From the NCBI RefSeq assembly GCF_002237655.1, contig NZ_NOKT01000001.1, forward strand, positions 62,001 to 126,000: DNA of 64,000 bases. Direction: 5' to 3'. This document shows positions 58,462 to 64,000 of the stretch, in pieces (position 1 is the stretch's first letter; each line of letters starts with the position of its first letter). This DNA is from Streptomyces sp. XY006 (GTDB taxonomy: Bacteria; Actinomycetota; Actinomycetes; Streptomycetales; Streptomycetaceae). The position numbers were made by a program, and so were the translations under genes. The notes below the pieces were generated by a model. It did no database searches and was not told the DNA's origin. It worked only from the letters and a program-made list of their open reading frames with translations.

Positions 58462-59460
58462 TCACACTCCGGTGACGGCGTGCAGTAGGAGATACAGCGC
58501 GGCGGCGGGAATCCCGGCGCCGGGGAACGTGAACACCCAGGCGGTGACGATGGAACGGGCCACCTGCCAGCGTACGGCCGAGGCCCGCCGGGTGGCACCG
58601 GCACCGAGGATGGCCGCGGTGATCGTCTGCGTCGTCGAGATCGGTGCCTTCACCAGGAACGCCGTGGTGTAGAGGACGGCCGCCGCCGAGGTCTCCGCGG
58701 CGAAACCGCGCGGCGGATCGAGGTGCACGATCCGCCTCCCCAGGGTGGTGATGATGCGCCGCCCACCGCTGTACGTACCGGCGGCCATGGCGAGCGCCAC
58801 GGCGACGATCACCCACACCGGCACGGAGAAGTCCTCCTGCCAGCTCGCCGTGACCAGGGCCAGCACGATGACGCCCATGGTCTTCTGCGCGTCCTGCAGC
58901 CCGTGCCCCAGCCCCATCGCGGCGGCCGAGACGGTCTGCGCCATCCGGAAGCGCCGCATGGTGCGCCGGGGCACCGTATGGCGGAAGAGCCACAGGATGG
59001 CGGTGTGCAGCAGGTATCCGAGGGCCACGCCGACCAGCGGGGACAGCAGCATCGGCAGGACGACCTTGTCGAGGATCCCGGACCAGTGCACGGTCGCCGA
59101 GGCGGCCAGCGCGGCACCGACCAGCCCGCCGATCAGGGCGTGCGAGGACGAGGTCGGCAGCCCGCGCCACCAGGTGAAGACGTTCCACCCGATGGCACCG
59201 AGCAGCGCGCACAGCACCAGCAGCAGCCCCGAGACCCCCTCGGGCGCCCCGATGATGCCCTGGCCCACCGTCTGGGCGACCTCCGTGCCCAGGAAGGCGC
59301 CCAGGAAGTTCATCACCGCGGCCATCGCCAGTGCCACCCGCGGGGTCAGGGCCCGGGTGGAGATCGAGGTGGCGATCGCGTTCGCGGCGTCGTGGAAGCC
59401 GTTGGTGAAGTCGAACGTCAGCCCCACGACGATGATCAGCACCACCAGCGTGAGCTCCAT
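58462..59460 (-). CDS. Low-affinity inorganic phosphate transporter, Pit family
   Basis: 332 residues from ATG 59460; AAAGGTG upstream fits this start better than GTG 59469. Both halves of the inverted-repeat fold carry the signature: DFTNGFHDAANAIATSI and GLGHGLQDAQKTMGVIVLAL. About ten membrane helices. It takes up metal-phosphate with protons. The downstream helical protein gene is 41 bases away. Confidence 0.95.
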   Translation of the reverse strand: MELTLVVLIIVVGLTFDFTNGFHDAANAIATSISTRALTPRVALAMAAVMNFLGAFLGTEVAQTVGQGIIGAPEGVSGLLLVLCALLGAIGWNVFTWWRGLPTSSSHALIGGLVGAALAASATVHWSGILDKVVLPMLLSPLVGVALGYLLHTAILWLFRHTVPRRTMRRFRMAQTVSAAAMGLGHGLQDAQKTMGVIVLALVTASWQEDFSVPVWVIVAVALAMAAGTYSGGRRIITTLGRRIVHLDPPRGFAAETSAAAVLYTTAFLVKAPISTTQTITAAILGAGATRRASAVRWQVARSIVTAWVFTFPGAGIPAAALYLLLHAVTGV

Positions 59461-59589
59461 GCCGATCACCTTTCGCCGCGCCGCTCGCTTCCATCGTGCG
59501 CCCCCATGGGCGGAGCGGACGCCGCGACTACGCCACGCGAGGCGCCCCCGTCCCGCGAGAACACGGCAGCACCCCTTTACGGTGTCCTG

Positions 59590-60204
59590 GTGAGATCTGT
59601 GCCCAAATGGGTCCTTCTGTCATCGGGGTGCGCCCCCGTGGCCCTGATCCTGGGCTGGCTGTTGGCGGCCTCGCTTCAGGGCTCGCAGTACGACCCGGCC
59701 GCCCAGACGATCAGCGTGCTGGCGGCGCCCGGCGCCTCGGGCTACTGGGTGATGACCGCCGCGTTCGTCGCCCTCGGCGTCTGCCATCTGCTCACCGCGT
59801 GGGGGCTGCGCCCGGCCGCGACCCCCGGGCGGCTGGCGCTCGCGGCCGGCGGAGTGTCGGCGCTGGCGGTGGCCGTCGTCCCGGCGCCGAGCAGCGGCGG
59901 CTCCCTCAGCCACGGCTCGGTGGCCGCCGTGGGTTTCACCGTCCTCGCGGTCTGGCCCGTCCTGGCCGCCCGCACCGGCGACGCCGTCCCCTGGGGGCTG
60001 CGCCCCCTGCCCTCCCTCGGGGCGACCGGTGTGATGGCGCTCGGCGCGGCATGGTTCCTGATCGAGCTGCACCAGCGCGGGGCGGCCGGCGCGGCGGAGC
60101 GCGCGGTGACGACCGTGCAGTCGGTGTGGCCCTTCGTGGTCGTCCTCTCCTGCTTCCGCGGCGCGGGCCGCACGGCACGGCAGGCCAGGCTCGTACGCCG
60201 GTAG
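59590..60204 (+). CDS. DUF998 membrane protein
   Basis: 204 residues from GTG 59590, giving VRSVPKWVLLSSGCAPVALI; GTG 59599, with GGTGAGATCT before it, is an alternative. Six membrane helices, with the DUF998 features YDPAAQTISVLAAPGASGYW, MTAAFVALGVCHLLTAWGLR and SHGSVAAVGFTVLAVWPVLA. Function unknown. Divergent from pit. Confidence 0.88.
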   Translation: MRSVPKWVLLSSGCAPVALILGWLLAASLQGSQYDPAAQTISVLAAPGASGYWVMTAAFVALGVCHLLTAWGLRPAATPGRLALAAGGVSALAVAVVPAPSSGGSLSHGSVAAVGFTVLAVWPVLAARTGDAVPWGLRPLPSLGATGVMALGAAWFLIELHQRGAAGAAERAVTTVQSVWPFVVVLSCFRGAGRTARQARLVRR

Positions 60205-60262
60205 TCGTGCGGCGGTGGTCGTGTGCCGCCGGACGTGTGCCAGTGGTCGTCCACCGGCCGGT

Positions 60263-60937
60263 TCACGGACGGGGAAGGCCGGGAGTGCGGTCCGTGGGCC
60301 GCTGATCGGCAGCGGCCGCCGCCCCGAAGTAGTCGCCGCCCTTGCGGCGGACGTCGTCCGTGCCCCAGGCCCGCTCCCCGCCGGTGCTCCGCCGCCGCTG
60401 CGCCGGGACGAGCCGGGGTATGTGCTTCGAGCAGTGGATGTACGCCTCCTCGACCTCCACCCGCACCCAGAGCCGGGGACGGCGCCCGGGCACGGGGTCG
60501 ACGGCGAGACGGCCGGGGTGCCTGCGGCGCATGACGTCGTCCGGGACGAGCTCGGCCCGGCCGTTGACGTGCAGGCCGATCCGGTCCGTGGCGAAGTCGA
60601 TCATCAGCAGGCCCACGTGCGGGTTCTCCCGGATGTTGCCGAGGGAGGCCATGACGCCGTTCCCGCGGTACTCGGGGTAGGCGAGGGTGGTGTCGTCGAG
60701 CACGTGCAGAAAACCGGCAGGACCGGCCCGGAAGGTGTTGTCGCACTCACCGCCGGCGTCCGCCGTGGCGAGGAAGAACATCTCCTGGCGGGCCACGAAC
60801 TGCCGCATCCGCGGGTTGAGCCGGTCCAGCACCTGTTCGTCGTAGAAGCGGTCGGCCCGGTCGGTGGTGCCCAGCTCCTGCTGGATCCGGTGTTCTCCGC
60901 GGCTTCCGGGGCGGTCGGCCCGCTCGTCCTCGTACAA
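60263..60937 (-). CDS. Pyridoxamine 5'-phosphate oxidase-family protein
   Basis: 224 residues. The start is TTG 60937, supported by AGGAGG six bases upstream. Split-barrel flavin-binding fold: MRQFVARQEMFFLATADAGG, LAYPEYRGNGVMASLGNIRE, NPHVGLLMIDFATDRIGLHV, NGRAELVPDD. Family members bind FMN, F420 or haem; the substrate is unknown. C-terminal 40 residues are disordered and basic. Convergent with the DUF998 gene. Confidence 0.88.
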   Translation of the reverse strand: MYEDERADRPGSRGEHRIQQELGTTDRADRFYDEQVLDRLNPRMRQFVARQEMFFLATADAGGECDNTFRAGPAGFLHVLDDTTLAYPEYRGNGVMASLGNIRENPHVGLLMIDFATDRIGLHVNGRAELVPDDVMRRRHPGRLAVDPVPGRRPRLWVRVEVEEAYIHCSKHIPRLVPAQRRRSTGGERAWGTDDVRRKGGDYFGAAAAADQRPTDRTPGLPRP

Positions 60938-61191
60938 CGGTCCTCCTGACGGGCGGCACGTGGCATACGGTCATCCCGCCGGCCGGGAAGACCCCACGGG
61001 CCGCGCCCCCGAGACTAGAGCAGCCGGGTGAGGGCCATGTCGGTGGCCGGGGCACGCACTGTGCCGCACGCCACGGCGAAGACTCCTGCGACACCGAGGC
61101 GCTGGACGGGAGTGGGCCTCCTGTGCGGCGGTGGACGGGAGTCGGCCTCCGCGCGGTGCGGGACGCGAGTCGGCCCGGTGCGGCCGGTGGC

Positions 61192-62286
61192 TCAGGCGGT
61201 CGGCCGCTCCCGCAGCGCCTGGCACACCGACCAGACGACGGCCACCAGCGGCACGGCCACCACGGCACCGATCACGCCGGCCGCGACCGCCCCGCCGACG
61301 ACGGCCAGGGCGACGACCACCGGGTGCAGCCGGACGGCCCAGCTCATCACCAAGGGGTGCAGCACGTGCCCCTCGATCTGCCCGATGACCACGATCAGCG
61401 CCACGACCACCAGGGCGATCAGCGGCCCCTTCGACGCCAGGGCGACCACGGCCGCCACCGCCAGGGCGATCGGCGAGCCGATCAGCGGGATGAAGGCGGC
61501 CAGGAACTCCAGCAGCGCCAGCGGCACCGCGAGCGGCACCCCGAGGGCGAACAGGGCGATGCCCACCAGGACGGCGTTGGTCCCGGCCACCAGCAGGATG
61601 CCGTGGGTGTATCCGGTGAACGTCCGCCAGGCGGCCCGGCCGGCCACCGTCACCCGCTGCCGGGCACCGGCGGGGAGCTGGTCGCAGACCCACTGCCACT
61701 GCCGCTCGCCGGAGTGCGTGAAGAAGACCGCGCAGAACACGGCCAGCGCGAGGACCGTCAGCACCTCCAGCAGCCGGCTCGCGCCGCTGAGCGCCGTGCT
61801 GATGAGCGTGGAGCGGTGCTCGGACAGCACCCTGCCGATCCGGGACTGCAGATCCGCGAACGCGTCCGCCGGGAGCCGGAACGGCGGCTCCTCCAGCTGC
61901 CGTTCGATCCGGTCGATCCCCTCGACGAACTCCCGCTCCAGCCCGCTGCGCTGCTCCGCCACGGTCTCACCCATCAGGGCCAGCGCCCCGAAGACGAGGG
62001 CGATGCCGCCGACGAGCGCCACGGCGACGGCGAGCGACCGGGGCAGGAACCGGGCCAGCAGACCGGCCACCGGCCGCAGGACCGCGGTGACGACGAGGCC
62101 CAGGAAGACGGCGACGGCGATCCGGTGGAACTGCCCGAGCAGCGAGAAGGCCACCCGGACGACGACACCGACGGCGATGAGCCGCCACGCGTAGGCGGCC
62201 GCGGTCCGCAACAGGGCGGGCACGCGCGCGTCCTCACCGGCGAGGCGTCCGAGCGGCGGAACGGGCGGTTCGGAAGGCGAGGACAC
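61192..62286 (-). CDS. AI-2E/PerM-family membrane transporter
   Basis: 364 residues from GTG 62286 (GGGGATG upstream). Seven to eight membrane helices with a large soluble loop (QRSGLEREFVEGIDRIERQL) between helices 3 and 4. Conserved family end: FIPLIGSPIALAVAAVVALA, VVALIVVIGQIEGHVLHPLV, MSWAVRLHPVVVALAVVGGA. The family includes autoinducer-2 exporters and Na+/H+ antiporter-like proteins; the substrate here is unknown. Confidence 0.92.
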   Translation of the reverse strand: MSSPSEPPVPPLGRLAGEDARVPALLRTAAAYAWRLIAVGVVVRVAFSLLGQFHRIAVAVFLGLVVTAVLRPVAGLLARFLPRSLAVAVALVGGIALVFGALALMGETVAEQRSGLEREFVEGIDRIERQLEEPPFRLPADAFADLQSRIGRVLSEHRSTLISTALSGASRLLEVLTVLALAVFCAVFFTHSGERQWQWVCDQLPAGARQRVTVAGRAAWRTFTGYTHGILLVAGTNAVLVGIALFALGVPLAVPLALLEFLAAFIPLIGSPIALAVAAVVALASKGPLIALVVVALIVVIGQIEGHVLHPLVMSWAVRLHPVVVALAVVGGAVAAGVIGAVVAVPLVAVVWSVCQALRERPTA

Positions 62287-62361
62287 GACATCCCCGTACC
62301 ACCGCGTGGTCCCCGGCCCGCACCACGCCCGCGCAATTCCCCCGAAGGCCGGTACGACAGG

Positions 62362-62616
62362 TCAGAGGAAGCCCTGGTGCCGCAAGCGCGAGTGACGGCA
62401 GCCGGGTCTGCCGCAAAGGTTCGTGTCGCCCTTGAACTCCTTGCAGGTGCACAGCAGGCAGTTCGTGGCGTCCGCAGCGAGGGTCAGGCCGAGCTCGGCG
62501 TCGGGTGCCCTCCCCACCCCCGGTTCGGGTGTGCCGTCCCTCTGTCTCCACGATGGCCCGGGGAGTTCCGCCCCGCACGTCGGCCGCTGACGTGTTGCGT
62601 TCGATTTTCGTGTCAT
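62362..62616 (-). CDS. Short Cys-rich frame, uncertain gene
   Basis: 84-residue frame whose last half is Cys-rich: [35 protein letters not shown] CxC ... [10 protein letters not shown] pattern recalls small zinc-ribbon tails of actinobacterial hypotheticals. The first half looks like random translation and overlaps AT-rich DNA (62592-62636) beside the P450 remnant. It may itself be a truncated gene. The flank 62287-62361 holds nothing else I can name. Confidence 0.3.
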   Translation of the reverse strand: MTRKSNATRQRPTCGAELPGPSWRQRDGTPEPGVGRAPDAELGLTLAADATNCLLCTCKEFKGDTNLCGRPGCRHSRLRHQGFL

Positions 62617-62639
62617 TGCATCAAAATTGGGGGAGCAGC

Positions 62640-63161
62640 CTGGTCCTGTTCGCGGCGGGCCTCGACACCACCGCCAACATGCTGTCCCTCGGCACCTTCG
62701 CGCTGCTGCGCAACCTGGACCAACTCGCCGCGCTGCGCGCCGATCCCGGGCTCACGGACGGTGCCGTGGAGGAGCTGCTGCGGTATCTGACCGTCGCCAA
62801 GACCTTCATGAGGACGGCGCTGGAGGACGTCGAGCTGGGCGGCCGGACGATCGAGGCAGGGACGACGGTCGTCCTGTCGTACCACACCGCCAACCGCGAC
62901 CCCGAGCGCTTCGCCGACCCCGATGTGCTCGACCTGCGCAGGAAGTACGACGGGCACCTGGCGTTCAGTCACGGCATCCACCAGTGCCTGGGGCAGCAAC
63001 TGGCCCGCGTCGAGATGCGGGTCGCCTTCCGCGCGCTGATCGACCGCTTCCCCACCCTGCGCCTGGCCGTCCCCGCCGAGGAGGTCGCCCTGCGTCCGGA
63101 GACCGCCGACATCTTCGGGGTGAAAAGCCTTCCCGTGACGTGGGACGGAGGGCGGGCGTGA
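62640..63161 (+). pseudogene. Cytochrome P450, N-terminally truncated
   Basis: About 173 codons of a roughly 400-residue P450. Present: I-helix [21 protein letters not shown]-helix ExxR in [12 protein letters not shown], and the haem loop [19 protein letters not shown] with the Cys ligand. Missing: everything before the I-helix (some 220 residues). Upstream of 62640 the frame reads as non-P450 sequence through an AT-rich patch, though an ATG at 62505 keeps it open. Without the N-terminal half it cannot fold as a monooxygenase. The ferredoxin gene downstream overlaps its stop (GTGA) and is intact. Confidence 0.85.
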
Positions 63162-63364
63162 CGAGGCCGCACCTGCGCGTCGACCGCGAGCGCTGCATCG
63201 GCGCCGGCATGTGCGCCCTGACCGCCCCCGAGGTCTTCGACCAGGACCCCGACGACGGCCTGGTGCTCCTGCTGCACGCCGACCCGCCTGTCGCCCAGCA
63301 CGCCGCCGCGCGCATGGCCGTGGGTGTCTGCCCCGCGCGGGCGATCGCGGTGCAGGAGGAGTGA
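63158..63364 (+). CDS. [3Fe-4S] ferredoxin, P450 partner type
   Basis: 68 residues from GTG 63158, overlapping the P450 stop. [20 protein letters not shown] carries two cluster Cys with Ala in place of the usual second ligand (CIGAGMC), and [10 protein letters not shown] the last Cys, the 3Fe-4S pattern of Streptomyces P450 ferredoxins. It would pass electrons from a reductase (for example FprA) to a P450; its own P450 partner is broken, so it may serve another. Confidence 0.92.
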   Translation: MTRPHLRVDRERCIGAGMCALTAPEVFDQDPDDGLVLLLHADPPVAQHAAARMAVGVCPARAIAVQEE

Positions 63365-63504
63365 TTACCTGTCAGTAGCTCGTGCGCTCCCGCGTATTGA
63401 CTCGTGCGGCGGCAGGGGCGATTCTCGTCGCACCTTGGGCGAGGTCATGACAAACAGACAGCACCGCCTGCGGCCTCGCCTCCCGCTGACCGAGGGACAG
63501 GGCT

Positions 63505-64000
63505 GTGACCAGAGCCGAACGCCCGTACCGCACGCGCAAGAACCTGACTGTCGTGTCGCTCCTGCTGCTCGTGCTGGCCGTCGCACTGGGCCCGACGCCG
63601 AGTTCGGCGGCCGGGACCGACTGGTGGAACCCCACCGCACGGCCCGCGCCGGACTCGCGGATCAACGTCACGGGGGAGCCGTTCACCGGCACCGACGCCC
63701 GGGGCGAGGTGCGCGGCTTCGTCGACGCGCACGACCACATCTTCTCCAACGAGGCCTTCGGCGGGCGCCTGATCTGCGGGAAGCCGTTCTCCGAGCAGGG
63801 GGTGGCCGACGCGCTCAAGGACTGCCCCGAGCACTACCCGGACGGATCGCTCGCGATCTTCGACTTCATCACGCGAGGCGGAGACGGCAAGCACGACCCC
63901 GTCGGCTGGCCCACCTTCAAGGACTGGCCGGCCCACGACTCCCTGACCCACCAGCAGAACTACTACGCCTGGGTGGAGCGCGCCTGGCGCGGCGGGCAGC
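63505..64000 (+). CDS. Secreted metal-dependent hydrolase-like protein (5' part)
   Basis: The frame runs off the window. GTG 63505 has GAGGGACAGG upstream. A Sec signal (LTVVSLLLLVLAVALGPTPS, cleavage near SSAAG) is followed by WWNPTARPAPDSRINVTGEP and the motif GFVDAHDHIFSNEAFGGRLI. DAHxH is the first metal site of amidohydrolase/TIM-barrel hydrolases. CGKPFSEQGVADALKDCPEH and HYPDGSLAIFDFITRGGDG follow. In Streptomyces such proteins are often annotated as coagulation factor 5/8-type domain proteins, but that domain would lie beyond the window. Substrate unknown. Confidence 0.8.
   Translation, partial: MTRAERPYRTRKNLTVVSLLLLVLAVALGPTPSSAAGTDWWNPTARPAPDSRINVTGEPFTGTDARGEVRGFVDAHDHIFSNEAFGGRLICGKPFSEQGVADALKDCPEHYPDGSLAIFDFITRGGDGKHDPVGWPTFKDWPAHDSLTHQQNYYAWVERAWRGGQ

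Overview
The window is high-GC actinobacterial DNA, almost certainly from a Streptomyces chromosome. The evidence is the very high G+C content, strong GC3 bias, many GTG and occasional TTG starts, AGGAG-type ribosome binding sites, and families that are largely Streptomyces-specific: DUF5133, DUF397, XRE-DUF5753, DUF574-type methyltransferase, SpoIIE-type phosphatases and an ATP-grasp RiPP pair. I saw no rRNA or tRNA gene, no intact insertion sequence, no phage module and no CRISPR array. The window starts inside an ABC exporter gene and ends inside a secreted hydrolase gene.

Layout. 1-2.7 kb: end of the ABC exporter, a DUF5133 protein, a GlxA-type regulator and two small proteins. 2.75-4.4 kb: a minimal graspetide-type RiPP locus (63-residue precursor plus ATP-grasp ligase) behind a small DUF1232 membrane protein. 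4.6-6.3 kb: a large repeat-containing membrane protein. 6.4-10 kb: a three-subunit molybdenum aldehyde oxidoreductase operon of PaoABC type, followed on the same strand by an unrecognised 380-residue protein. 11.9-14.2 kb: two co-oriented genes for a predicted aerolysin-like beta-protein and a six-bladed beta-propeller. 14.4-19.1 kb: MsrA, a CGNR zinc-finger regulator and two ABC-F ATPases. 19.5-21.9 kb: a four-gene operon of Roadblock/LC7-like and DUF4388-like proteins. 22-29.2 kb: a deletion remnant of a flavin monooxygenase, an epoxide hydrolase, an arsenic-resistance cluster (flavoprotein, two ArsR, an aquaglyceroporin-like channel, ArsC), and an intact flavin monooxygenase divergent from a TetR regulator across a phased operator array.

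29.2-38 kb: secreted lamin-tail protein, FprA ferredoxin reductase behind an iron-box-like palindrome, a large sensor SpoIIE phosphatase, a HEAT-like protein and a WhiJ/AbaA-like trio (anti-sigma-type ATPase, DUF397, XRE-DUF5753), then a DUF574 methyltransferase. 38-47 kb: TPR protein, THUMP RNA methyltransferase, CsbD stress protein, long-form GAPDH, a coiled-coil protein and the furA-katG operon. 47-54 kb: Tat-exported carbonic anhydrase, Tat-exported glycosidase-like protein under a LacI-type operator, VanW protein, glycosyltransferase pair, YceI. 54-64 kb: MOSC protein, MASE1 protein plus SpoIIE phosphatase, DUF817, Pit phosphate transporter, DUF998, PPOX-family and AI-2E-family proteins, a truncated P450 with an intact ferredoxin, and the start of a secreted metal-dependent hydrolase.

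The most distinctive material is the graspetide locus, the putative pore-former/beta-propeller operon, the GTPase-less Roadblock operon, and the regulatory arrays at the arsenic and TetR loci. Gene functions are read from translated motifs; no database search was possible.
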